Shown piece after piece: positions 24,070 through 36,379 of a DNA stretch of 64,000 nucleotides (its first letter is position 1; the number at the start of each line of letters is the position of its first letter). The notes beneath the pieces are model-generated. The model did no database searches. It worked only from the letters and a program-made list of their open reading frames with translations, and was not told the origin of the DNA. The DNA is from Blasia pusilla. Its lineage: Eukaryota > Marchantiophyta > Marchantiopsida > Blasiales. The translations under genes and the position numbers were made by a program. The stretch covers positions 19,220,001-19,284,000 of the forward strand of contig CM114274.1 of assembly GCA_050084515.1 (NCBI GenBank), read 5' to 3'.

Positions 24070-24900
24070 TGGTGTTGCATTTTTGTTTCTCCTAGGTACT
24101 GGTGTCGTGGCCTTTCCTTCCCTGAGTTCACTCCAAAGACCGTTGTTGCGGGCAGCCAGAACCTTCTTCCTTTCAATGGGAAGTGCTGCTCTTTGCTTGG
24201 TGGTCAGATCTGGGAAGATACACATAGCTAATCCTTTCATGACTGTTTTACTGCGGAGGATGGCCAATCTCATTTCCATCGCTGGTCCCCGTTATGAGGG
24301 ATCAAATTGAACCAATATTGGTGTTGGTCCGTCCCCTGTTCCTTTCCCAAGTTGGAGCCCTATGAAGGTGATTGTTGGTGTCTCATTTTTTTCCTGACAT
24401 AGTGGCGAGAGTTTGGTACGATCAATCTCCATCAGCCATTTGAGCTCACGGATTGTCCACTGTCCCTGCTCTTCGTTTGCTTGTGGGAAAGATCCTTGAC
24501 ACTGGTCGTGTCTTGGACCTCCTCCGGCGAGGTTTCCAACGCTGGTTGTTCTATGGTAGTCATGAGTGCAATGTTCACTTGATGTACTGGTCTATACGCT
24601 CAGGCAGTGGGAATGGGGAAAAAAATAAGATAGGGTGTGCTTTTCTCCAGAGAAAACAAAGTCGTGTCTATGGAGTCAAAGGGAGGTCATAGCTTGAGAT
24701 TCGTCTCAACATCCTTGGCTTTTGCCCGTTCCATGGTTAGGCAGGATCGTCTGGGGAGGTGCAACCCGATTTTTCTGGGAGCTCTTGGTCCCTTAGTAGA
24801 GAGAAGGGTATGAAGTAAGGAGACTCTAAAAAAGGGGTTGGAATTTGACAGAAAAGTTGGACCATCTCTAAGAAAACTCAAAGTTATGGAGAAGGAGACA
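24070..24900 (-). pseudogene. LINE, 5' part: ORF1-like protein end
   Basis: The minus-strand frame reads LVQFDPS and MEMRLAILRSKTVMKG, then FPDLTTKQRAALPIERKKV. This fits the C-terminal RNA-binding part of LINE ORF1. It stops at the copia insertion and resumes on the other side at 18021. The 5' boundary is uncertain; I place it near the start of the 183-bp duplication. Confidence 0.65.
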
Positions 24901-24904
24901 AGTC

Positions 24905-25215
24905 GAGCATGGAAATCGATTTGAAATTTGAGTCAATCCATTCTTTCTTGTGGCAGACAGGGTCGCCCAAGGATGTAGATAAATATTGTGCAAAAATATC
25001 TTGACCCATGAGCCCAAATGCAATTTTATCGACTGAAATCTCACAGATTTGTGAGATTTCAGTCGAAGAGAGACATGGAAACAGGTTGAACTACAAAATC
25101 GTGTCAAAAACTTGTTCAATCTATTTTTTCCTTTGGTAGACAGGGTCGCCCAAGGCAATAGAAGCCACTTGTGCAAAAATTGGGTGACCCATAAGGACCA
25201 TTTCAATTTTGCACT
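24905..25215. repeat. 183-bp imperfect tandem duplication
   Basis: The word GACAGGGTCGCCCAAGG occurs in both units 183 bp apart (GGTCGCC at 24961 and 25144). In both it is followed by TTGTGCAAAAAT and TGACCCAT blocks. A palindrome lies between the units. Confidence 0.75.
25030..25065. repeat. Perfect inverted repeat, 15-bp arms
   Basis: The arm CGACTGAAATCTCAC and its exact reverse complement flank a 6-base loop. Confidence 0.9.
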
Positions 25216-25289
25216 ATGAAATTTGAAGAAACTAGTAAAACAAATTTAAAAATGACAGAGCGGCTTGGACCGCAAATTGCGGAGCGAAC

Positions 25290-25933
<644 letters not shown>

Positions 25934-26939
25934 TGTCGCGCCCCTACTCTCCTTGAACGTCAATCTTTAGTGTTGCGGAAGCGTGCGTTGATCAAAGAGA
26001 GGTCACATTTAACTCATCGCCGATCTGCACCCAAACACGCACTCTCGTTAGTCGGGTTTGGCCAACCGGCGTTCCAACCCACCGAGTCCTCAACTCGGCG
26101 TCTCATCAAGCTTGACCTTCCTTAGTTCCTAGCTCCCAACACATGGCAAGTCCTTCAAGACTTGGAACAGACTTCTGGTTAGTCCAGGGATCAAACGGCA
26201 CTTGCACGCCTAGCGATCCCAATCTGCATTCAACGGTCCTCGTGTGAGTTCCAAACCGAGACCCAAGTAATTGAGTCGCGGCGTGAAATCCAAGAGGGAT
26301 GTCTAAAATCGCCTCAATGGACTTGGTGCAGGTTTTCCAACCCAACGCCCAAACTCGCGTTCCGTTCCATGCCCTTGAGCGCCCTTGGCGCCCAAAGTGG
26401 GGTTTGGGTTCCAAGCACTCTTGGAGACCTTCCCCCTTACTAGTACTTCTGGGGTTCTCCAATAACCCCTCCCCTTTGGGAAAAGAGGGTCGGGCCCTTC
26501 ATTGTGGCCCTCAACCCGACTTCACTATATTCGTTTTCGGGTTGTATCTCGGCCGCTGCTCATGCGTTTGCAGCGATCTTTGGTGCGTTTTGACCGACTC
26601 TCCATGAGCTTTCCAACGCACTCTTATTTGTTCCAAACGCATCTTGGCGCTAAAAGTTATGGCCATAATACAGTCGGAAACTCTCAAACGCTAGTGGCAT
26701 TCCAAATCCGGATCTTCCTTTTGGCAACCCACTTCCTAGACTCGGGTTCTTCCACGTCTTATTCCGCGTTTGGTCCAGGTTTCTGAGTCGCGACCATAAC
26801 CCTAAAACGCGACTCATCGCTCGCGACTCGTCTCTTATCTCCTCTTTGAGACAACTCCAACGCGCAAACCATCTTAGCGTGAGCCCGCTAATGTTCCGAT
26901 GTTCCGCTTGGCACTTGTTTGGTCATGAGGGTCGCGACA
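25934..26939 (+). mobile_element. Solo LTR C (1006 bp)
   Basis: Begins TGTCGCG and ends CGCGACA. The perfect 5-bp duplication AAGAG flanks it (25929-25933 and 26940-26944). It is very similar to copies A and B, with a few small indels. Near its middle it contains GGCGCCCAAAGTGGGG, which resembles a tRNA primer site. Confidence 0.95.
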
Positions 26940-26944
26940 AAGAG

Positions 26945-28900
26945 AGACACTCGTTGAAATGGGCATTGCAAGGTTGACGTCCATCCACTCCATAAGCTCT
27001 CGCTTAGAATATACTAGTCGTGTTGATCTTTGATTCACCCCACTAGTACCTCTCTTCGTCTCTTCTAGCTTCATTCTACTGATCCTCATAGTTTATGGAA
27101 GCTACAAAGACCTAGGGATGAATTTGTCGAACAGCTACTCCTCAAAAAATACTGCACCACTCACTAACTCATGCAAGGAGGCAGACTTGCAAGAACTGAC
27201 CATTGCACACATGAAAAGTGATCTCGTGAAAGTGTTGGCAGCACGAAGAAGTCGCCGAAGCCTTGGAATGAACCACAATCCAAACAAGAAAGAGACGAGA
27301 TTGGAACGCCTTTCGGCACGACAAAATGCCAATATAAATGGAATAACAGAAAGATGAGAGTCGTGAACCAGCATTTCTAATCTACACGAATCTGAGGTAC
27401 TCCCTAAAATGGAAATTATACTACTATAATACAACAAATGCCAAGACTCCCGTTCATGGTTGGAATTCCCAAGCTCTGAAAGAGTAGCACAAAATCATAG
27501 CGCATCCACACCTACTCTCTCATCATGACTTGGCGCACTGACTTGATCCTATGAGCCGATTAACTAGTACTGCTAACTGCAAGAAGATCCAGATCCAAAT
27601 AAACTTTTCTTCTCGTCAAGAAAAGAGCTTGCTACGTCGATCTGTGCAAAGCGGTCAGCCGAGTGAAGCAAGCGGCTGCTGCTAGTACTAGCAAGCAATC
27701 TACAAAAAGCTCAAAAGTGACAGCTTTAAGAATTTGGATCTGGAGGCAAGTTGGAGACAACCAAAACGCAAGTAGTAGTGTTGCTTTAGCGTACACACTT
27801 TTGGGTGCTACATCCAAGTGGATAGAAGAAAACTTGGATTTAGTGATAAAGATCCGTCCGGGGTTTCCAAAATGGTAAGAAAATATTGATCAGGCTCCTT
27901 GCTATTCGACTGACCTTCATCGACCAAAGGGGACAATGAAACCCATTCTTGATGGTAAATTATCTAGAGTGGATTGCGGAGAACGAAAAAGTGCTCTTTT
28001 TCCATCCCGAAGAGCAAGCTAGAAGAGAGCGGAGCTCAAAACACTTCTTGTCCCTAAAGGGACAGATAGGACCTTGTTCAGATTGCTGAAATCTAGCAAA
28101 GGTGTGTGAAAACTAGAGAACATTAACTATACTGTAAGACCTGTGAGGGCAGAGCTGGTCCACACACACAGAGGGGCACTCAACTGTATTAATGACTCAA
28201 CATCAATCAACTCCATCCTTGTACAAGAGGTCGGTAAAAAAACAGAAAACTCACTCTGAACTTTAGTGTCTCCGTCCTTATACTACCGAGTATTTACAAC
28301 GCCCGATCGCCTCATATTTGTGGTACTGATTCATAAGAAAAATCCTTGGAGCGTGGTGCAGCTCCTCACAAATGCGATTTCACAAACCTTGTTGGAGATG
28401 CCACATATTCGAAACGTTAAATCTTAGAGCACATTCAGGGAGAAGGTACTCTTGGAAGTTGTCCAAGGGAAAGTATGGAGGAGAAAACAAGGCCTTCACG
28501 AGGAAGACGTCGAAGATACGGGCTTCGAGAGAACTCATCAAAATATCATGAGAGGGAGAGAGAGGTTCAGAAATGAGTCATACCCGAAACTTTATAGCAC
28601 TTTTTTTGCTTGTCCACACAACCCGAGCAGCAAGAACTGTACGCCTGGTTTGATTCACAACAACACTGATCAATCTTGCAAGAGAGAACAAGAAGAGCTC
28701 GTCGTGAGCTGCAAAGACAGAGAAATCAAACATAAGACATCAATTTGTTTCTAGTAGTGTTTAGAAATGTGAACCTTTGGCACAAACGAGAAAGAGAGAC
28801 AAGAAACATGCAACCCGGCTTGGTGAAATCTGTACCTGATCGGGTTCTACTAATAAAGAAATTCACAAATTATCGCCCATGATTAGTAAGAAAACTAAAC
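26945..28900. other. No recognised gene
   Basis: Several plus-strand frames (27118-27357, 27663-27878, 28452-28754) carry many Lys/Arg/Ser residues but no domain motif. The part from about 28900 belongs to a CACTA end. The region could be the interior of a non-autonomous CACTA element, but no matching left end is visible. Confidence 0.35.
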
Positions 28901-28904
28901 TCTT

Positions 28905-29069
28905 CCCTCCTCTATGAGTTTAACCTAGTCATTAAATGTGACTTGAGGAGCATATGAGTCATTCACGAGTCATTTGGCGTGTTTTAGAATAACTAGGAGT
29001 AGTTCAAATGATTCTTAGTAACATGAGTCACTTTGACCTGGGTTTAAAATAGCCCCTTTTCTACTAGTG
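28905..29069. mobile_element. Right end of a second CACTA element
   Basis: It ends in CTACTAGTG, so the inverted complement begins CACTAGTAG, with GAAAAGGGGC next. The preceding 160 bp contain several GAGTCA(T/C) words, like the sub-terminal repeats of the end at 43283. No left partner was found. Confidence 0.5.
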
Positions 29070-29464
29070 AGATATGGGCATGTTTAGACAAGGTTTCTTG
29101 ATCACCTCCACATCCTTGATGTGCTAAGGAGAACCAATGGAGCAAGTCAAAACACTCGGGTCTATGAATTGGAAATCTCAAAATTACCAAACAAGTTTAG
29201 TGAAACAAGAGATTTCCACACTCACAAACACACACCTAATGTGGAGTCAATTGGAATTTATTTTAGATGCGACAAGGAGCGCAAATATCCAAGTTGGTCC
29301 AAAATAAAATCCAAGTACTCCCAAAAGGCACCCAAGAGATTTCTCCAAAATACTTAGTAACCTTCAAAGCCCTTAGCTCTCAAGGCTTCATGAAAATTTG
29401 GAGCCTAATCCAAAATATCACTAAAAAAGTGGATAAATAGGAAAAAAAGTGATAATTAGGTAAT

Positions 29465-30009
29465 TAACTCTTTAACTCCTCCCGATATGTGCATTTTTGG
29501 GGCCCCTTGTGGGCCCTTCACTTATGGGTTTTAGCCCAAAGGGGAAAAAGGGGTAAGGGGAGGGGAGGGAGTTGGGGCCAACTTTGAACTTGGACCCAGC
29601 CACTCCCAAGCCGCCACGTGTCCCGCGGGCTCCGTCGCAGGCTACACCAGGCCCGCAAGGGGGGCTCACGGACCCGCATATGGGCTCCATCGCGGGCCAC
29701 AAATCCCGCGCGCGGGATGTACGCGGGCCATAGAGCCCGCATGGGGGCTAGGCCTGAAGTGATAAATCAAGGGGCGCGACGTAGGTCCGACAGAAAAACA
29801 GGGGAGGGGCATGATGAGCACTGCCCGGGAAAGGGCGGATGTGCATGGGCCCGAGTGCAGGCCGCGGGCACTGCAGGCTCATGAAGCCGCACTGAGGCCC
29901 GCACAGACATGTCTGTCCTCGAGACGGACATATGTCCACGTGCAACCTTGACTGAAGGGTTTCGGATTCATGCGTTGCATACTTGTGCATCGCACGGGCA
30001 TCTTACTAG
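29465..30009 (+). mobile_element. GC-rich block ending in a Helitron-type 3' end
   Basis: 29500-29950 is strongly GC-rich with CCCGCG words, unlike its surroundings. The segment ends TTGTGCATCGCACGGG, then CATCTTACTAG and T at 30010. That is the same terminal motif as the short Helitrons at 4870 and 8972. The 5' TC end is not identified, so the extent is uncertain. Frames inside it look compositional. Confidence 0.5.
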
Positions 30010-30029
30010 TGGTAAGTAGTATGTGGTAA

Positions 30030-30060
30030 TCTATACTATTATATTTACTACAAGTAGAGA
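30030..30060 (+). mobile_element. Helitron-like 5' end
   Basis: A TC-TATACTATTATATTTA start preceded by A, the usual 5' layout of plant Helitrons, lies 20 bp after the 3' end above. No matching 3' end was found downstream. Confidence 0.35.
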
Positions 30061-30813
30061 AAAAAAAAACCCTTAGAAGTCTATCTATAAGAAGGTAACC
30101 ATTAAAAAAATTTGCAAGACTAATTTTTCCAATGAATCAAATTTGGTAACTAAGGTGCAATGCTCTCATTTTTTGCTCGTAGGGGCTTTGCACACATGTT
30201 CACATGGCATTGGTTAGTTACATGTGTCGAGGGAGGTGCAATTGTATCCATACAAGTGTGTGAGAGTTAGGAGAGGTACTTTGGTATTACTCGGAGAACC
30301 TGCACAACCAAAGTGGGAGTCAAGAAACCTACAAAGCCAAGAGAGTCGGAGTTGTGGGTGGAGGTGAATTGGAGCTCTCGGTGGAGGTGAAGTTGGAGGT
30401 GACTTTTTGAATGTGTGTGATTAGCTTGCCGACGAATATTTGCAATTCTTCCTCCTTTGCAATGTGACCGACCCAAGCAAAAGTGACAATCCCGCCTACA
30501 AAGGCTTCCAGGCCCCTCCTGCAACGGTTGATGCTACTCGTGGATCGCATAAAAAGGATCATCATAAAAAATCGCACTTGTGATAAATTTTAATGTCGGC
30601 GCATTGAACTGGTTTTCAGAATCTTCTACTTTGGTGGCAAAGCGAGACACTTAGCTCAATCAACTTGCTATCACTTAGGCCCACTTCTTGTATCTCTTCT
30701 CTTCTCTTGCTACCACTTCCGCCTTCACTGACGCTCGATCAGCTAGTCGCTTGGTGCGCTAATAAAATTGGATCCAAGATATATCAATTCGGTGTAAAAC
30801 TTAAGATGGGAGT
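30061..30813. other. No recognised gene
   Basis: Frames on both strands are short and have no motif. Confidence 0.3.
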
Positions 30814-31287
30814 TGTCATGCGAATCCACATCGTCATACAACATACATTGCTGACATACCATACTCACATACATACATAACATAGACAAGAGCATCCACA
30901 AACATAAGTATACCACAACTCAAATCCGTGGAAGACCTACTGTCATAAAACACGTATAGAATCACATACAATCGAGCCAAACCCACTCCACGATGGGAGA
31001 ATCTAGGTCGAAGCTTGCGGGAAACACCATAGCCAAGAGCTCTACTCACTACCAAGGCTAACTCCCAACGCAACAGGCTCAACTCAAAGAACTGAGTGTT
31101 CTTTGGGTGCACTCCACACTATATCCTCCAACCTAAGAGCGGGCCCTACTGGGGAAGTCACCCCCAACTGAGAAACCCCAAACCCTATGTATGAAACCGC
31201 ATCTCTACCTAGCCACTACGGTCCTACATAAGGTATGGCCTCTACTAGCACACTATACTCTACGACATAATCCGTATGGTCATGACA
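30814..31287 (-). mobile_element. Solo LTR D of the methyltransferase-bearing Ty3 family
   Basis: 474 bp, beginning TGTCATG and ending CATGACA on the plus strand. In reverse orientation it matches the 3' LTR at 60009-60481 over its whole length, including the last 107 bp that the 5' LTR lacks. GAGT lies on both sides (30810-30813 and 31288-31291). Confidence 0.9.
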
Positions 31288-31984
<697 letters not shown>

Positions 31985-32520
31985 TCGTGTTAGCTCCACA
32001 ATTAATGTACATGGATCCGGGCCAGACCATAGCAAACAAAAAGTGACCGATTGCCATCATGCCTTGCGCGCATGCTAGCATAATCAGCGTCGTAGTTGGG
32101 TAATCTATGCATACACGGGAGAGAGATAAGTATTCATGACAGAGTTGGACTTCTGCATGACGACATTGAAACTTGCAGAGAAGCTTGGGCATGCGGTATT
32201 AAGAACACTCTTCTTGAAAATTGCAGAAGATAGCTTATTTTCCATCTTGAAGAGACGTGCATTAGGATAAACTGGAAAGCTGGCGTAGAAGAAATGGAGA
32301 CATGGATAGTAAGAGAGAGAATCCGATGTACATGGATCCAAGCCAAGCCATAACAAGGAACTAACTTGTTTGAAGCTTTGGCATTTCTCTCGGACTCACT
32401 CTCTTACTCTCCACATCGAGTGACAACAAGTGACTAAGGATCGAGTGCGTGGGATCCCATCGCCTCTGGTCCTGACATATCTGAGAGCCGAAACCTCGGA
32501 GGTATATGTGTGATTTTTCA

Positions 32521-32850
32521 TCAATATTATTATGGGAGAGGGAATTATTGATTTGCAAACACCTCTATGCTTGACACATGGCAATTGGGCAGCAAGAAAA
32601 TATTTCATATGCTACGGGCACCAAATAAAAATTAGAATTTATATCTAGCATCATTGACCTCTTCTCTTCACGAGTTATAGACTTACTCTTCAAACATTTT
32701 TTTTATTTTCCTTGCATCATACGGGGACCTCATCTATATTCTTATGGGAGAGTGCCTTCTTGATTTTCTAACACATCTCTGCTTGACACGCGGCAACAAG
32801 AAAATGTTTCACATGTTAAGGGAAGCAAATAAAATTTTTGATATTTTTGT
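32521..32850 (+). mobile_element. Short Helitron dimer, plus orientation
   Basis: The first copy starts TCAATATTATTATGGGAGAG at 32521, after an A. The second starts TCTATATTCTTATGGGAGAG at 32733. The junction word ACCTCA directly precedes the second TC, just as in the dimer at 4870-5297. The second copy fades out near 32850 and has no clear CTAG end. Confidence 0.55.
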
Positions 32851-33027
32851 TTTCCATGCCTGAATCATGGACATTCAATATCCATTTAATTTCTACACCT
32901 AATAGTAATCTTATTGTCTTTCGTCTCAAAATGTAGGAGTAACCAACGTACAAGGATGGCGCGCCCGAAATAACACGCCAAGAAAACCCCAGAGGTGAGC
33001 ACTTATGCGCCATATAGTGCACTTTAG

Positions 33028-33609
33028 GTTCAGCAGAAGGCAGCCCACATTTGTGCAATCTGTGATAATGGGGAAGACCTTGTTGTTTGCGACGGGCCTT
33101 GTGCCAGACACTTCCACGCAACTGCACAATCAGAGGGGGCTATAGAGAACTCTTGTGCAGGTGTCAACCTCCCACCAAACCACGAGGGGAGCTGGTTGTA
33201 TCAGGATTGTGTGAAGCAAATTGCTTGGTGTGCCAAGTGTGGTCTAGAGGGGATTTTTGCAGAGAGCGAGGATTCTGGGGATCGTGTGAGAAAGTGCCCA
33301 CATACCTTTTGTGTGAGGTTTTTTTGCTTTACTTGTTTGCCTACGGGAGTGGAGTCTTGCCCCATGCATTATTGCCCAGAATGCCATAAGCATTATGAGG
33401 AGTTGTGGGAGGACAACTATTTTCCTAGGTGCCCCATTGCATGACATTGGACTTGCTTGAAGAAGGCTATGAGCAAGGGTTATGCAAGCGAACGGATTAT
33501 ATATGACCATGCCGCATGTGGTGAGGATAGGTGGTGGTTCTTTTGCCACCTGTACAAAGTTGATCCCACACTTCAGACTCCTTTGAGAGATCATATTTTA
33601 TGGATTTGA
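33028..33609 (+). pseudogene. EDM2-like PHD-finger exon with one stop
   Basis: One frame of 193 codons runs from a likely 3' splice site (TTTAG before 33028) to the stop at 33607 and is broken only by a TGA at 33442-33444. It contains CAICDNGEDLVVCDGPCARH, a canonical PHD start. After that come CAKCGLEG, CPECHKHYEEL, RCPIA-stop-HWTC, and near the end CHLYKVDPTLQTPLRDHI. This order of cysteine pairs and the final PLRDHI block recall plant EDM2-type PHD proteins, which act on chromatin and transposon-containing loci. Upstream exons and the downstream methyltransferase-like part of EDM2 are not seen. It may be a gene fragment picked up by a transposon or a decayed gene copy. Confidence 0.6.
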
Positions 33610-33956
33610 TTTTCATGTAGGCGGATGACAGATTCGTGTCTGAACAGAATTCCGTGGCATTTTGGTAGAGAGTGGAGGGTAGCCACTTCTGATATAAAGA
33701 GAGTTGAGGCTCTAAACATGCTTACTAGGTAGGTGGTATGACTTTGTATAGAGACTCGTCATTACCTACCCTCTGATTTTGAGAGTTCCAATCTTTTGAA
33801 ATTTTAATCAAACGACCATAATTGCGAAACTATATAATATTAGGTTTTGTATCAACATTATGCAGTTTTTTTGTTTTGGAAGAATGAAGTGTAATCGTGG
33901 TGGTTTCTAAAAGACTCTTGTGATTAGGCTCTTGATTAGGATGTGTCTGGCTGCAA

Positions 33957-34622
33957 GTGAAATTCTGTATTCATTCGTCATCCATTGCCATATCCAATCA
34001 TGCAAGTATAGCTTTAGACCTAGGTAGTCCATCATGGAAAACCATTGGCAACAGTACCAAAAAGAGAATTGTTGAGCTTCCCCCACTCCCAAGTGGTGGT
34101 GTCTCTAAAGTGTTAATGTATCATGAGACCTCATCAAGATGCGCATCGGGTAGGATGCCAACCTCTCTTTTTGCAGGGATTGTAGCCTGCATCATGGCCT
34201 CCCCTGAATTGCCCCATGATGAATGGTGTCGGCTTAAGACAATCTTTGTGAAATTGGGTGGGAGAGAGACTGATTCTCTACGTGACGCCACACATGGCAT
34301 TTCTCGGAATTGGGTAAGAGTTTTGGAGAATTTCAGATGGACCATTCTGAATTCCCAGAGGAATGAATGGGGTGTTAAATATGTCCACATAGATTGGTTG
34401 TCCTTGTCCATCCATGATGGAAGATTGCATGACCTTGATGACCATGATCTATTCCACAGTAAATCAAGCTCGATGGTTGTTCTGAGGGAGAAGAAATTTT
34501 ATTGGAAGAATGTGAGGGAAGGGAAACCACTCCCAACTGGTCCGCCACCCACTCCACATCCAACCATGTTTGGTCGGGTGAGGGTAGTATTTGTCCCTGA
34601 TAATATATCTCAATGGAGGTAG
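33957..34622 (+). CDS. Unrecognised ORF, possibly an exon
   Basis: A 221-codon open frame with balanced composition: SGGVSKVLMYHETSSRC near the start, then GISRNWVRVLENFRWTIL, KYVHIDWLSLSIHDGRLHDL, and a proline-rich PLPTGPPPTPHPT near the end. I cannot name the family. It lies 350 bp downstream of the EDM2-like exon in the same orientation and could belong to the same captured gene or to the adjacent CACTA element. The frame at 35216-35417, past the copia solo LTR, may be its continuation. Confidence 0.4.
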   Translation: MKFCIHSSSIAISNHASIALDLGSPSWKTIGNSTKKRIVELPPLPSGGVSKVLMYHETSSRCASGRMPTSLFAGIVACIMASPELPHDEWCRLKTIFVKLGGRETDSLRDATHGISRNWVRVLENFRWTILNSQRNEWGVKYVHIDWLSLSIHDGRLHDLDDHDLFHSKSSSMVVLREKKFYWKNVREGKPLPTGPPPTPHPTMFGRVRVVFVPDNISQWR

Positions 34623-34793
34623 ACATGGATGAAGAGAAAAGTTCTAGAATGTGGTGGGCATGTGGATGACATGGTGGATAGGAATACCACCCACTTGATT
34701 TGTTGATCCTTTTCCAAAGCCTGTAGATATCATCGAAAGACATTGATTCATTTGTGGATCTCATCTCAAGTTTTGTATGTGCTTCATTACAAC

Positions 34794-35214
34794 TGTTAGA
34801 TTCTCAACATCCACTTCTCTAAGCACCATTAATCTGATCGGCCCCCTTGTATGAGGAGAAGCCTAGATTGATGGTTCCGACTTAGACGTCAAAGGAGTCA
34901 TAGTAATATGACATAGGTGGTTTTAGGAGTAGCGTTACTAGGTTTATCTAACCCTATATTGCATCAGGGTGCCTCGAACCCTGATGCAAAAATTTTCTAT
35001 TAATAGAAATGAAGAAAACTAGGTAAAAACCCTAGTTTTCCCGAGTAGTCAAATAGTCGGGAGCCGCAGCGGTAGCACATTCTCGTATGTCGAGTTATCT
35101 CCATGTTCAGGTTCCATCGAAGCTCTTCTGTGAGCGCACGGACAGACTAGGCTACTTTGTATCTCTAAGTTTTGTAAAGATTTCAGTGATTTCGTCACTT
35201 TTTGTTTTCTCACA
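34794..35214 (+). mobile_element. Solo LTR E of the copia family
   Basis: Begins TGTTAGATTCTCAAC and ends GTTTTCTCACA, the sense version of the copia LTRs at 18022 and 23619. Perfect 5-bp duplication ACAAC on both sides (34789-34793 and 35215-35219). Its central inverted repeat is shortened to about 10-bp arms. Confidence 0.93.
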
Positions 35215-35215
35215 A

Positions 35216-35417
35216 CAACTGGGTCAAAGAATCCATTGAATTGGGGCACTTGGTAGAAAGTACTCCACATGACTTGATTGGAAACAAGCGAGTGAAACAG
35301 CCATACCGGATCAACCAAGTTTCTAGAGACATGGAGGAGCTTACAGATGAGTGGCAAACCAAAGATGATGAAGAAACATATTCCACCAGTTTCGATAGTT
35401 GCGAAAGTAGTGCATAG
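35216..35417 (+). CDS. Unrecognised short ORF after the solo LTR
   Basis: About 66 codons, starting NWVKESIELGHLVES and rich in acidic residues at the end (KDDEETYSTSFDSCESS). It resembles a protein C-terminus. No family is recognised. Confidence 0.3.
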
Positions 35418-35820
35418 ACCGTGTACTAAGACATGTATTTTTGTATTCAATATGGGTTCCGTCTCACTGATTTTGCCTTAATTCTAGGTTTCTTGAATGT
35501 GTCCTCATGCAATGACTTCATTCCAAGTTGGCCAATCAATTGTATAAAGGTGGGGAATATCAACAACCTCATCCATTTTTGTTACCACCCTATAAGTTTA
35601 TAAACAAATTTTTTTTATGGTTGATAGTGAAGTTTGGTATCTTTAGGGTTTCATGGATGTCCCACCTAGCCCTCCCTATTGCAAAATGGTCATCATCATG
35701 CACCCATAGGCAATCCTCCAAAACCGCTTCGGATCTAGAACAAGCAAATTACCATTACAACATCCAGAACGGATCAGAGCTCGTGGTTCCAAACTTTGGG
35801 ATCGAGAGCAAGTCCTAGTG

Positions 35821-36140
35821 GGACACTCTAGAAGTGACCGGATAAGATGTCCTTGTGTAGCTTGCAATGGGTCTCGCACACAGGCCTTGCAGAATATTTC
35901 ACTCACCTTCAGAAGCACATAAGGCATCCAGAAAAAAGTGTTTGTGGAGTTCTAGGCAATGAGGACTCGTTTGATGAAGAGTGGAAGTTCGCATCGAACA
36001 TTACCAATCCGGCTAGACATGCACAATTTTTGGGACAAGAAATGGGCAACCTCGATGCCCGAGATGCGGGTGAGGCAAGTACCACACCCGAGGAGTTTGA
36101 AGACAATAATCGTGATGATGGGATTGATGCTTAAGGTGAT
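35821..36140 (+). pseudogene. CACTA transposase N-terminal (transposase-associated) domain
   Basis: The frame at 35821 reads SDRIRCPCVACNGS, the IRCPC-x2-C core of the plant transposase-associated domain found before Tnp2. A second frame gives FTHLQKHIRHPEKS, the following His-containing part, so a frameshift lies between them. An acidic linker follows. Confidence 0.65.
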
Positions 36141-36379
36141 AGTGTTGATAATGGGATTGATGTGCAATGAATGGTCCATGACATCTTCCAAGATCTTGAT
36201 GCATTCTATGATGATGTTAAGAGCATGGAAGATATCATTGATGCAGCCGAAGAGGCTGGAGAGGACGCAGACAATATTGGGCAAGAAGATGACGAACAAG
36301 GATGGATGTCTGGGTGGCATGATACTGTTGCTGATGCATGGAGGCCTCTGTTCCATGGCTCTAAGTGTACAAAGTTGGC

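Noticed and set aside
27041-27060. CACTAGTACC as a CACTA left end
   Set aside because: Beyond CACTAGTA it shares nothing with either right end, and no sub-terminal repeats follow.
29472-29884. Overlapping frames in the GC-rich block
   Set aside because: They lack stops because of the base composition; no motif is seen on either strand.
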